Assembly: GCA_002887195.1 (NCBI GenBank)
Contig: PJAB01000102.1
Location: forward strand, 1 to 42,926
DNA from: Chrysochromulina parva
Lineage: Eukaryota > Haptophyta > Prymnesiales > Chrysochromulinaceae
DNA length: 42,926 nt
Reading direction: 5' to 3'
Positions 30,001 through 39,881 of this stretch are shown in pieces. Position 1 is the stretch's first letter. Every line of letters begins with the position of its first letter. The notes under the pieces were generated by a model. The model was not told the origin of the DNA, did not search any database, and worked only from the letters and a program-made list of their open reading frames with translations. The position numbers and the translations under genes are program-made.

Positions 30001-33000
30001 AGCAGCCCGATGGCGGCGAACGAGGTGGGACGATGGCCGCCGACGCGCGCGCGCAGATTGAGGGTCGTGCTGCCCGCCTCGGCCGACGCGCTGAGCAGCC
30101 CCGTCTCGAAGTCCTTCCCGATCTCGTTGCCGAGGCGCAGCGTGTTGCCCCACCACGGCGACCAGCACCATGGCTTTGCCGCCTCGGGAGGCAGCTTCAT
30201 CCCATTGCAGATCGCCTGCGCGGCGAAGTACTCCTGGAACGACAGGTGCGACGACTGCATCTCGATGGGCATCATCGAGAGCAGGCTGAGCAGCGGCAGC
30301 CGGTCTTGACGCACGCGCTCGCACATGCTGTTGATCTCGTCCTGACGCGGCGCGGGCAGGTTGCGGCACGCGAGCGCCACCGCCTCGGCGCGCTCGTCAC
30401 CGAACGCGGTTCGCAGCTGAATGGCTTTGAGCTCCTCCGGGTTGGCGAGGCCGAGCGCGGCCGTCTGCAGGTCGCCCAGCCGGATGATGCGCCGCTCGGC
30501 CGCGTGCGTCTGGAAAAAGGCGGCCTCGAGTAGCTTACGCAGCTGCGGGATGGGCACCATCGACTTGCTCTGCTGCTTGTCCGCGCGCTCCTTGCGCTCG
30601 AGACGGTCGAGCATCGTCGTCGAGGCGACGCGGTAGAGCTCGACAACGGAACGAGGCATCTCCACGTCCACCTCGTCCAACAAATCTTCCTTCGAGACGC
30701 CAGACTTCTTCTTCGGGTCCTTGGCGATCGTGGTGGACACGTCCAGAAGCGCTGCCTCGGCCGCGGCCGCTTGACGCAACTCAAAGATCGAGATGACCAT
30801 CGAGAGCACGAGCGGGTTGCCCGTCACGCGGTCGCCCGTGTCCGCATCGATCGGCACCTTGGTGTTAATGTACCTCATGAGCGTGGCCGCGCGCTTCTGA
30901 CCAGTCTTGTCACCAACGGCGCGGATCAGACGGCGCTCGACCACCTCGGTCTGCTGCCCCGGCGTAAGGGGGCGCAGCTCGAGGTGGTGGTAACCCTTGG
31001 TCGAGAAGAGCTCTTTGGAGACACCGTTGGGTCGCGAGGTCACGATGAGCACGTGGCCCTGCGGCGCGAGCACCTCAGCGACGTGGCGCTCGATCGCGTC
31101 GCGAGCGCGGCCCGCCTCGTCGATGCCGTCGAGCAGCAGCACCGCACGCCGCGCCGTGAGCGCCTGGCGCAGGAACCGGTAGATCTCCGAGTGCATGCCG
31201 TGCAACGCGCTCAGGTACGCATCGACCCAATTCCACGCGCGCGCAAAGCCCTCCTCGTCGGCCAGCAGCCGCTTCTGCAGGTCCTGGACCCGGACGAGCA
31301 CGGGCACCAGGTCCGTGTGGGACGGCTTCCAATCGGGTCCCTCAACCGCCCCAGTGCTGCGGAGCACTACGTGCATAACGAGCTGCGACATCAGGCACGA
31401 CTTGCCGGCGGCAGGCCCCGCAGTCACAAGCACGCACACGGGCGCATCGACATCGGAGCCGTCGAGCCGCTTGGCATGCTCGGTGTGCAGCCACTCGCAC
31501 AGCGCCTTGACATTATCCACTGCCAGGTGGGCGCCTGAGGTGTCGCTCGCATCCGCAGGCTTGAGCTCGATGGGCACGCAGTGGCCGAGAGAGTCAAGCC
31601 GATGGCCGGAGAGGGCGTCGACGATTGATGCGTGGTGCGAGCGCATCGAGCGGCAGTGGCGCTTCCACAACAAGTGGAAGGAGCTCTGCGGCAGCTCACG
31701 CGGTGCGTGGTTGAAGGGGGTCAGGCTCAGATTGAACTCGGCGCCGTTGGATTCGGCGCGAAGCCGGTGGACGCTCGGCTGTTCGGCATCCAGGCAGGTG
31801 ACCACCTCGGCGTCGACCCACGCGTCGCCGTCGAGCCACTGCTCGCCGCCCACCTTGACGACCAGCTGCTGCCCGGGCGCATACCGGCGCAGCCCGACCA
31901 CCCCGAGCTCCAGCAGGCTGTCAAAATAGAATTTCTCAAGCCTGTCCCACACCGATGGGGCGGCGCCGTCGTCGGACGCAGCGGCGCCGCCGGCGGCCAC
32001 GCTCTTGAACGAGCGGCTCTTCCTGAAGCTCGCGCCCGGCGTACCCTCATCGTCCTCGAGGGCGCCCAGACGCGAATTGACGCTCTTCGTTTTGGGAGTA
32101 CTCTTGGCGCTCTGCTTCGCATTGGGTTGCGTGGGGGACGCCGAGATCAACGCCTCCTTCATCGCGATGGCGCTTGAAATGGAAAGGTCGAGGACGGCGC
32201 TCTGCCCAGCCTCGAGATTCTGCACCTCGATGTACAGGCTGCGCCCCGACTCGAGAGTCACCATCTCCTGCACCGTGAGTGCGAGCGCCTTCTCGAGCAC
32301 CTTGAGATGGTTCTTGAGCGTAAGGTCCTTAAGCTCAAGGTAGCGCCACGCATCAGAACCGGGTTCGGCTTTGGCGGCCGCCAGACGCGCCTCGTCCTCC
32401 CGCGCGCCGAGCTGCCCCTTTGCGTCGAAGAGCTCGGCGCGCTCCGCGTCCAGCAGACGAAGCTCGTCGGTGGTGCCTTCGAGCACACCCTTGCGGTCGC
32501 CCGAGGGGCGGTTGGCAAAGGTGCCTGAGCCCTCCTTGAGAGTCGCGCTCGTGGGGGGCTCCGCGGCCCTCGCCGTGAGCAGCTCCAGCTCGTCGGCCAT
32601 CGCGACGGTGCGCTGCCCCAGCCGCTGGAGCAGCTCCTCGGTCAACGCCCTGGGCGGCATCGAGTAGACTCGAGAGGGCAGCTCCTCGATCAGGCCCATC
32701 AACACGAGCCCGCTCGAAATCGCGATGAGCGCCGACGTGTAGTTCGAGGCGAGCAGCTGGATCTCCTTCTTTTTCTTCTCCTCGAACGCCTCGAAGCTAC
32801 TTGAGCCTTGCTTGAAGGACTGCTTGAATGACTCCTCGTTTCCGCCGGGGGTCGAGTCATCGTCCTCCATGGTGCGGCTCTCTACCTTCTGTTGCGCCTC
32901 GATAAGGGCACGCTGCCGCTCCTCGAGGTCGGCCTTGGATGCGCCGAGCTGCTCCTTCGCCGCCTCCACCTCGGCCACCTTGCAAGCCGTGAGCTCCTTG

Positions 33001-36000
33001 GCCACCTCGAGCCGCTGCTGCTTGAGCTCTGCCTGGCGTGTGGCTAGGGCCGGGTGTGCGATCACAATCGTGTGGTACGAATCCTCAACCTCAGCGCCCA
33101 TGAGCTTCAGCTGCACACCCGCCACAATGATGCTCTGACACGCTCGGCGCGCGCGCATCATTTGGTCGATGACCATCGTCGAAGAGGGCGTGAGGCCCTC
33201 CAACTCGATCTGTAACGACTGCAACACCCCAAACTCGACCGTCTTCCGTCGACCGCCGGCCGGGCCGTGGCTTGGAGAGACTCGCTGCGCGAGCTTGCGC
33301 ATTGACGTGATCGTCAACACGTCGCAACGCACGGCGTCGCAGAGCGCCGCATACGCCATGCTGGTGGGCTTGCGCCAGGGCAGGGCCACTTGGTTGCAGT
33401 CGTCGAATGCCACCAGCCGACGCACGGGCCCCTCCTCCTGCTCCTCGCGCTCCTCCTCGCGGCTGCTCGGGATCAGATGCTCCGCGGCGCAGTGCTCGCG
33501 CAACTCTCGGGAATCGCTCTCGGTCACGCCTGACACGGCGAGGACGGAGCGTGCGACAGAGTAGGGCGTGATCACTGAGAATCGCGAGAGGCCGTTGCCG
33601 CCCTCGAGCCGGCTCTCAATCTCGGGGACCATGAGCAGCAGCTGGCCGGGCGCGAGCTGCAGTGAGCTCGCGGCCGCTTGAACCTTGCCGATGGGCGAGG
33701 GCACGGGCGGGAACGGGAGCGCCGCGCTGAGCGCGAGGCTGCACTTGCATGCGAGGTGCATCGCGACGCGCTTCTGGCCGCTCGACAAGCGCGGACCGTG
33801 CAGGTGGCCGAGCGCCGTGCTGAGCAGGGGCAGCAGCAAGTTCACCGCATGCAGGTCAGCGTCGAGGCACGGTCGCTCACCCGGCAGGCCGCTCGAGCGC
33901 TGCTGCTCGAGCTGCGAGCACTGCGCCACCACGTCGCACGAGCGCTCGATGGCCAGAGTCGCCAGCTGCAGCGCGAGCTTCGGACGTGACTCCATCCCTG
34001 CGGGCGTCTCCACGATCGCCATCTGCCAGAGCTGCGGCGGATCGCCCTCGCGCACGGCGAAGAGCGTGTCGATGACGGCACACACTTCGGCCTCCCGCTT
34101 ACGAGCGACCTCGACGTCCACGAGCTGGGCCACCGCCGCTCGGAGCGTCTCACGTGCCTGGATGTCGCGCTTCGACTGGTGCTCGGCGGTATGGTACTGC
34201 CGGGGCGGTGGCTCGAGAGCACGTGCCGCGAGCATGGCGACATCCTCGCAGCCGTCGGCCATCGTGATGATGTCGAGCGCCGTCTTCTCCGGGACGCCGA
34301 GCATGCTGCCCAGCTTGGCCGCGAGCGCTGTCGCGGGTAGCGCCGACCTTTGTATCTCGGCGAGCGAGATTGGGATCGGGTAGTGCTCGACGAGGATCGA
34401 GCCGAGCAGGCGCGCCGTGTCGGCGAACGCGGGCCCCGGATTGGAGGCCGCGAGGTCGGCCAGCCACACGTTGTCCTGCGCATCCACCAGGACTTGCGCC
34501 GGCCGCAAGTCGCCGTGCTGCTGGGTGTAGAGAGGCTGCCACTCCGCAAGCCACGCGACGGGCTCGCCCCCCCATCCCGAGCTGCTCTGCAGCAGCCGCA
34601 CCGCGCTCAAGATCGGCTCGAGGGTCACCTCATCGAATCGCTCTGCCGAACCCAACGAATCTCTCGTGGGTCGCCTCGTCGAGCCATGCTCGTGCTTCGA
34701 ACGATGATCGTGCTCGAGGTTCACAGGCTCGAGTACGATCGAGTGCTCGAACTGGTGGCGCTCGAGAAGCTTCATCTGATCCTCATCCTCGAGCTCATCG
34801 AGCTCGGGCATTTCTTCGAGCAATTTCAAGAGCTCCATGGGCGGCTTGTAGTCCACCTTCTTGACCAGAGCGGCGTGCGCGGCCGACGGGCTGAAGGCGA
34901 TGCACAGGCTCTCGAGCAGCTGCGCGAGCGTCGTGCTGATCATCCCCTCCGACGCCGTCGCCACGTGCTCAGCACGACGCGCCGTCTTGAGCGCGAGCCC
35001 GCTCAGCGGCCCTCCATGCCCCCAGAGCTCGTTCAAGACGGTGACGGGCGAGCACGAGACAAACGAGGACTCTGAGCGTGACTGGCCACTCAGATCCAGC
35101 AGCAGCAGGCCGCGCAACGTGGTGAGGAGCTCGACCTTGCCCAGCTTGCCATAGAAATCCGGCGTCACCCAGCAGGCTCCCGTCATCTCAAGCACCATGC
35201 CGCCGAAGTCCGCGTCGCCGGCGATGGGCGCCGCCGGCGCTGCCGCCGGCGTCGCGACCACGAGCTTCGAGAACGAGCCTTCGCCTGCCGAGATCGCGGG
35301 CGGGGCCTCGCGCTCAGCACCGTTGAAGGCGACGTAGAGCGGCCCGCGCACCGCCCGAACGGTGTCGGCACCAAGGAGCGAGGTGACCTCAGTGAGGCGT
35401 TCCGCCTCGTGCATGATAGCTGGGGCCGCACTGAGTCGAAGCACCGTGGGCTCATTGGCGGTGCCGTCAGCGTCGGCCGAATCCACGAGAAGCGAGAGGG
35501 CGCCGGAGGGCTCCTTTTCGAGCACCTTGCAGATGATGAGCGACGAGCCCACGTACAGGCGCGCGATCAGGCGAACGTACGCGACCTTGCGCACCGAAGG
35601 CGCGCCGAGATCACCGCGCAGCTGCAGCACTGTCTCGATGAAGGCAGGCGGGATGCGCCCATCCTTATCTCCAGGGCACACAATCGTTCCGTTGCCGAGC
35701 TCGTAGAACTCGAGCCCAGCTCGAATGGCTCTGTGCACGTTGACCCACACGTACGCCGTGCAGTCGGCGCGCATGCCAGAGACGATGTTCGCCTCGCCTC
35801 GAATCCCCTTGCCAAAGTGGACGAAGTTGCGACTCATGGTGGAGAGCCCCCGCTTGAGGATGCCACTCTCGCCCTCGAGGACCTCGAGATATGTGCCGTG
35901 CAGAGCATACTCGACCGCGGCCAACGTCGAGTAACCGTCGGCCGGCTCGTCGACTACCAGCCGCACGCCGGGCTTCATGAGCGATGGGATCGTGGTGATC

Positions 36001-37403
36001 GTGTGTCCTTCATAGGCGCGGATCCGAGGGATGGGCGTGGTGTAGCTGAGCTCGAAGCGGCACACCTCGCCAGTGTTGACGAGCTCTTTGAGGTGGTCCT
36101 CGGTGTACTTTAGGCGCTCGCCCACGGGCCCCTGCAGCGATTCCCAGCGCCCGTCATCGGCGACCCCCGGCCCATGGTTGACGTACTCGAGCGCAGCCTT
36201 GATCGTCACCCATCCATCCTTTTCCATCTGGACGCCGACGCGCACCGCGTGGTGGCGCAGCAAGTTGGACAGAAGCTTCGAGAGACGGACAAGTGGCTTC
36301 GGGGGCTCGGACGTGGCCGTCGGCTCGACGCTGTCACCGACCAGGTAGAGCTTCGCGCGCTGCCAGCTGCGCTTGGCCTTCAGCGCAGCGAGCTGCTGAC
36401 GCTTCTTGAACGACCTCTCGGGCGACTTCTCGAGGTCCCTGGTACGCTGGCGCGCCAGTGCACGGGCCGCTTTCTCGTTGGCCGCCCTCTCAGCTGCCCT
36501 CTCAGCGGCCGCTGTCGCCTCGGCCGTCTTGGCCGCCTCGGCGGCTGCAGTCTCCTCGGCAATCTCATCGGCAATCGGCGCAGCGGCGGCAGCGGCGGCG
36601 GCGGCGGCCTCCGCCGCCGCCTGTTCCTCAGCCTCAATCTGTGCCACGAGCGCCGCGGCCTGCGCCTGCGCCTCCACCTTTTGCGCCTCCCAAGCGGTCT
36701 CCTGCTCGGCCGCATCCGCCTCCTGCTCGGCCGCATCCGCCTCCTGCTCGGCCGCATCCGCCTCCTGCTCGGCCGCATCGGCCGTCGCGCGGGCCGCGTC
36801 CTCCTCGGCCATCTCCGAGGCGGCGGCGGCGGCGGCAATATCGAGCTCCATTTCGGAGGCAGCTTCTGTGGGCTGCGGCGAGAGCTGGGAGGCAGGCTCT
36901 GAGTCCAGCCTGGCAGAGACGGGTCGCAGCAGGTTCTGTGGATCCATACGGGGAGAGCCTAGCACCACGAGGGGACCGAGGACAGATTCGCTCGCTGCCC
37001 TGCCCCGTTCCGACTGTAGATCGTCCTCCTTTGCTGCCTCGTGATCGCGTGTGTACAGCAGCCGCGTCTGTTGGCGCGACATCGCCCCACGCTGGCGTGC
37101 CTGGATGACGGCAGCCGCGCGGTCCACATCGAGCTTCGGGATGACGACGCCGCCGACGGTATCGGCGGCGTCGGTGGGTGGGTCACGAGCGGTGACTGCG
37201 CGGCTGCTGCTGCTGCAATTGCTGCGGGCGCTCGTAGGCTCCTTGATGAACTCCGGGTCCGCCTCCGTGATGGGCTCCGGGTCCGCCTCGTGCGGCCGCG
37301 AAAAGAGCAACTGCGTCCGCTTCCGAGTCATGGCGCCACGGCCGCGTGCTTGTATGACCGTGGCGCACCGCTCCAGCTCCAAGGGCGGAACCTCAGGTGG
37401 CAT
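18041..37403 (-). CDS. Giant Tpt1-NACHT-LRR protein with three NACHT modules (one intron, about 6,360 residues)
   Basis: Exon 1 (37403-29678) and exon 2 (29397-18041) join in phase across the 280-nt intron: 19,083 nt, 6,361 codons with stop. Order: two perfect IQ motifs (IQxxxRGxxxR, residues 17-27 and 100-110); Ala/Glu coiled coil (190-330); a Tpt1/KptA RNA 2'-phosphotransferase domain (370-595); an APH/kinase-like motif HGDLRPAQVLVD (about 960); coiled coil (about 1450-1510); NACHT 1 (Walker A GPAAGKS about 1994, Walker B LLLDGIDE, TSRP) and LRRs. Exon 2 carries LRRs, a Lys/Glu-rich linker, SH3-like segments, NACHT 2 (GPGTGKT about 3627, ILVDGVDE, TSRP), a possible RelA/SpoT-like region (4118-4244), a hydrophobic helix (about 4260-4285), long LRR arrays, and a third module with a decayed NACHT (5985-6118) and terminal LRRs. 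NACHT-LRR proteins are nucleotide-switched sensors; Tpt1 removes RNA 2'-phosphates using NAD+. A giant immune-type receptor is inferred. Splicing is not proven, but the downstream candidate ATG (29434) lies within the intron repeat and recurs in every unit, so two genes are unlikely. Confidence 0.8.
18770..19180 (-). other. Degenerate third NACHT module
   Basis: Within the giant protein (about residues 5985-6118), HLPAPAFVLSGGKAEHELL aligns with SHIAQPVLCRAGPGTGKTWMV of NACHT 2, and RLVPLVLSLTKLKELL with RLVPVIVFVQRIVRLL. The Walker A GPGTGKT has become SGGKAEH, and the Walker B LVDGVDE is reduced to GIVDVEKE. The adaptor before it (SPWLAYACGVGARM) matches YPWLAYGCSIGARM of module 2. This is a duplicated module that has probably lost nucleotide binding. 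Confidence 0.65.
24255..24770 (-). other. RelA/SpoT-like segment followed by a hydrophobic helix (giant protein)
   Basis: Residues about 4118-4244 contain NTFNPDTMHPTHLRNVRLQML, then FRHKGVAVCFVIEAEHKDLRKY and SAHYNFF. The spacing resembles the C-terminal half of RelA/SpoT nucleotidyltransferases (GYRD..LNV, CEIQ.H). Some catalytic positions look changed, so activity is doubtful. It is followed by LLVFLVEAIGVPVLLSLLLL (about 4260-4285), long and hydrophobic enough for one membrane pass. Both assignments are tentative. Confidence 0.4.
25780..26290 (-). other. NACHT domain 2 of the giant protein
   Basis: Walker A RAGPGTGKT (plus-strand position about 26219-26242), a strand LVPVIVF, Walker B VILVDGVDEAAG (about 25930-25965) and sensor-like VVITSRPEG (about 25850-25873) come in canonical order. 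All nucleotide-binding residues are present, so ATP/GTP binding is expected. A Lys/Glu-rich insertion follows. Confidence 0.88.
29398..29677 (-). repeat. Intron made of four tandem 70-bp GT...AG units
   Basis: The intron is exactly four 70-bp units: 29398-29467, 29468-29537, 29538-29607 and 29608-29677. On the minus strand each unit begins GTGAGTGC or GTTAGTGC and ends CCTAG, so every boundary reads AG|GT. The last 22 nt of each unit copy the end of exon 1 (CTGCCCCATGATCCTAG) almost exactly. Each unit also has three 10-nt sub-repeats with the core CTGATGACC, usable as branch points. Removing all four units joins the two giant reading frames in phase. Retaining in-phase sequence stops translation at once (TGA or TAG within five codons). 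Confidence 0.85.
30950..31460 (-). other. NACHT domain 1 of the giant protein
   Basis: Walker A TAGPAAGKSCL (about 31396-31420), LVPVLVRVQDL, Walker B AVLLLDGIDEAGR (about 31109-31140) and VLIVTSRPNG (about 31026-31043) are in canonical order and intact. GNPLVLSMVISI and LSFQEYFAAQAI downstream match the winged-helix and superstructure region of NACHT proteins. RNI-type LRRs follow (VDLRDNRLNDEE, LNMAGNRIRSSG). Confidence 0.88.
34450..34525 (-). other. APH/kinase-like motif in the giant protein
   Basis: Residues about 959-984 read QHGDLRPAQVLVD, then VWLADLA, then GPAFADTARLL. This resembles the catalytic loop HGDLxxxNVL and metal-binding Asp segment of aminoglycoside-phosphotransferase-like kinases. 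The Asn of the loop is Gln and the DFG/DFA segment is ADL, so it is more likely a pseudokinase or a relic than an active kinase. No N-lobe with a glycine loop is evident upstream. Confidence 0.45.
35620..36290 (-). other. Tpt1/KptA RNA 2'-phosphotransferase domain of the giant protein
   Basis: Residues 370-595 cover the whole Tpt1 fold. The N-terminal winged-helix lobe reads RLSKLLSNLLRHHAV, then DGWVTIKAAL and TEDHLKELV. The ADP-ribosyltransferase-type lobe has IRAYEGHTI, LHGTYLE, ILKRGLSTMSRNFVHF, VSGMRADC and NGTIVCPGDKDGRIPP. The residues essential in yeast Tpt1 (Arg-His of LRH, Arg of RAxxGH, Arg of GMR) are present as Arg383-His384, Arg462 and Arg545. Tpt1 normally transfers an internal RNA 2'-phosphate, left by tRNA splicing, to NAD+. 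Here it sits in front of a NACHT-LRR receptor. Confidence 0.85.
36699..36782 (-). repeat. Four tandem 21-bp coding repeats
   Basis: Four 21-bp units encode (AEQEADA)-type heptads at residues about 208-235 of the giant protein. The period of seven fits a coiled-coil heptad. The copies are nearly identical, so the array is probably recent or length-variable. Confidence 0.85.
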
Positions 37404-37836
37404 GGACCAAGGTGGACCGGTCCACTGGTGCGCCCCGTACCTACCGCCTTTGCGAGGAAGGCCTTCGCTTTGGGAGCAAGAAGTTGGGATGATTGCGTTT
37501 CATCGAGCTCCACTTCCTACATGTGAAAAAGGCTCCTAGATGTCCTTTAATTACTGTCAAATTTGCGAACGTCAGCCTCATGGGTCCTTCTCAGCGCAGA
37601 AATGGGCTGGACGCTGGAGGGGCATCTCAACCCGGCAGACATGCGGGCGTATCAATCCCAAGAATGACAACCGGAACGAAGCGAACTGCTTGCTTGCGTA
37701 TATTCTTCCGTCGGGAGTCAGAGGTGCTGGCCAATTTATGAGGACCGCGTTTTCCCTAAATGAAACGTTTTGCCCCTGTTGAAAAAGACTCCTCATCTGT
37801 GACCCTCTCCTGCCGCAAGCGCACGCGCCAGCCGAT
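37404..37836. promoter_or_regulatory. Bidirectional intergenic region, giant gene and SAMHD1-like gene
   Basis: 433 bp separate the ATG of the giant gene (37403, minus) from that of the SAMHD1-like gene (37837, plus). A perfect 14-bp palindrome, GTGGACCGGTCCAC (37412-37425), lies 9 bp before the giant gene's start codon. A 24-bp imperfect repeat (about 37810-37833) is echoed inside the SAMHD1-like coding region (about 37870-37893). No clear TATA box is seen. A shared promoter is an inference from layout. Confidence 0.45.
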
Positions 37837-39648
37837 ATGTCATCCACATTGCCGACACCCCTCGTCTGCCGCAAACGCGCACGCCAGCCCGCGGGCTCGC
37901 CTACGGACGAGGTGCCACTTGAACGGATCCCGACCGCATCCATGATCGAAATGAATCGGACCAAGAATATTGCCGACCGAGTGCACAGGGTAATCAAGAT
38001 TGAGCCACTACTCCAGGCAGTCATCGACACCGCTCAGTTCCAGCGACTACGCGAGCTCAAGCAGCTTGGCAATGCAACACACGTGTGGCCGACAGCCACG
38101 CACAGCCGTTTCGAGCACTCGCTCGGCGTGGCGCACCTTGCGGGGCGGGTGTGCGAGACCATCCTGGAGCAGGCACAGCGGGGCGAACTGCCTGATGATA
38201 TCGAGCCGCCAAGCGACCGCGATGTACTGTGCGTCAGACTGGCCGGCCTCGTGCACGACCTCGGCCACGGCCCCTTCAGCCACGTGTTTGATGGCCACGT
38301 TGTCCCCGGTGCCAGGAAGCTGGCGGTGTGCACGTGCAAGAAGGAGCCAAGTACGTGCGTCAAGTGCGCCCTTGAAAGGCACTCGCACGAAAAGATGTCC
38401 ATCCGGATGCTCGCGCACATGGTCGAGCAAAACCCGCACCTGCGTGGGCACTATGGGCTGCAGCTTGGGCCGGGAGAACCCGATTTCCGTTTCGTCGAGG
38501 AGCTCGTGCTCGGCGACGAGCTCGAGGGAGGCGTCGCGAGCCGGCGTGGCGTGCCGCTCGCGTCCAAGGGCTATCTGTACGAGATCGTGAACAACACCGA
38601 GAGCGGCCTCGACGTCGACAAGCTCGACTATCTGCTTCGCGACCCGCAGGCGTGCAACGACCACAAGCCGTCCTTTTACATCGACACGCTGCTCGAGGGG
38701 CTCAAAGTCTGCTGGGGCAAGTTTCCTGGCGTGCGCGCGCGCCGGCCTGTGATCGCGTACGCCTCCAAGGTCGCCTCGGAAGTGCACAAGGTGTTCCGTA
38801 CGCGCTTCGACTTCCACAACGAGTACTACACGCACAAGACGGTGCAAGGGCGCGACCTCGTGCTGACCGACCTGCTGCTCGCGTGCGATGAGGTTGGCGA
38901 GCCATTGAATGCTAACGGCCAGTCGTACCGCATCGGTGAGGCGGTGCGCGTGCTCGAAGTGTACGAGAAGCTCAACGACCATGTCGTCACCATGGTCGAG
39001 CAGTGGCTGTGCGTACAGGAGGACCAACTCGCCGACGCCGAGCGGCCCGACTCGAAAATCGACGAGACTGAACGCGCCCGTTACCTGAAACTGGGCCCTC
39101 GCATCCGACGAATCCGCAAGCTACTTCGCTTCTGGAGCGCGCACGGACACTACAAGTGCCTGCACCAGCGGCTGTGCACCGATGAAGAGCTGAAGCTTCC
39201 GAAGGGCGCGCTGCGCGAGCGGCTGGCTGAGGAGCAGAGCCGTCTGAGAGTGCAAACGCGCGAGCCCTCGCTGCATGTTGAGCCGCTGCACTTGCACTAC
39301 GGTCATCCAAGTGACAAGGGGCGCTACCCACTCAACGAAATTTGCTTCTTCGACAAGAGCGACAGCAAGGACAACGAGGTGCAGCCTGGCCCGCCCACAC
39401 ACCTCGGGCGCTCTCGTACCAACGGCTCTTTTGAGGATAAGTATGTGCGCTACTACGCGCGTGACGTGGACCTGTGCCAGGACAAGGTGCGGCTGTGCCG
39501 GCTGCAGCAAATGGTTAAGCAGCAGCTTGACAAGGGCAAGGCCCCGTGTGGGCACGCGAGCCCGTGCGGGGGCAGCGGCAGTGACGACCGCCCCGACCAG
39601 ACCGACGAGACGCAGCCCGGGGGCACCGGTATCGTCGACGCTGAATGA
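37837..39648 (+). CDS. SAMHD1-like HD-domain dNTP triphosphohydrolase
   Basis: 603 residues, single exon, ATG at 37837. The HD core starts near residue 48 (VHRVIKIEPLLQAVIDTAQFQRLRELKQLG, a near match to SAMHD1/dGTPase). Metal ligands are present: His94 (RFEHSLGV), His140-Asp141 (VHDLGHGPFSH) and Asp in GLDVDKLDYLLRD (about 259-268). His184 (HSHEKM) sits where SAMHD1 has its catalytic His. These enzymes split dNTPs into nucleoside and triphosphate, lowering dNTP pools; in animals SAMHD1 restricts retroviruses and DNA viruses. The N-terminal SAM domain is absent. A four-Cys insertion (C-x-C-x6-C-x2-C, residues 165-177) lies between the HD motif and His184. The C-terminal 40 residues are acidic and Gly-rich. 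The gene is divergent from the giant NACHT gene. Confidence 0.92.
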   Translation: MSSTLPTPLVCRKRARQPAGSPTDEVPLERIPTASMIEMNRTKNIADRVHRVIKIEPLLQAVIDTAQFQRLRELKQLGNATHVWPTATHSRFEHSLGVAHLAGRVCETILEQAQRGELPDDIEPPSDRDVLCVRLAGLVHDLGHGPFSHVFDGHVVPGARKLAVCTCKKEPSTCVKCALERHSHEKMSIRMLAHMVEQNPHLRGHYGLQLGPGEPDFRFVEELVLGDELEGGVASRRGVPLASKGYLYEIVNNTESGLDVDKLDYLLRDPQACNDHKPSFYIDTLLEGLKVCWGKFPGVRARRPVIAYASKVASEVHKVFRTRFDFHNEYYTHKTVQGRDLVLTDLLLACDEVGEPLNANGQSYRIGEAVRVLEVYEKLNDHVVTMVEQWLCVQEDQLADAERPDSKIDETERARYLKLGPRIRRIRKLLRFWSAHGHYKCLHQRLCTDEELKLPKGALRERLAEEQSRLRVQTREPSLHVEPLHLHYGHPSDKGRYPLNEICFFDKSDSKDNEVQPGPPTHLGRSRTNGSFEDKYVRYYARDVDLCQDKVRLCRLQQMVKQQLDKGKAPCGHASPCGGSGSDDRPDQTDETQPGGTGIVDAE

Positions 39649-39881
39649 CGGGTCTCAGATTCAATTTTCCTTGACGGTCAGTATGTGTTTTGAACACCGC
39701 GTGGTTCATTATCATAACTGTCCTGTCCCGAGCATGCGCGCAATGCGACTCAGGAGCGCTCAACTTGACGCCTTTTCGATTTCGTTTGCTCTCGCGTGAA
39801 CGCGGTCATAACGCGCGGATCCTGGACACGCAAGTCGCGCCGCGAGTCCCTACGTCCTCCTGCCTCTTCGGCCGCGGGGTA

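Noticed and set aside
37540..37782. 80-codon plus-strand frame with a CxxC start (NYCQICERQP)
   Set aside because: Lies in the short divergent promoter, lacks other Cys pairs and resembles no family I know.
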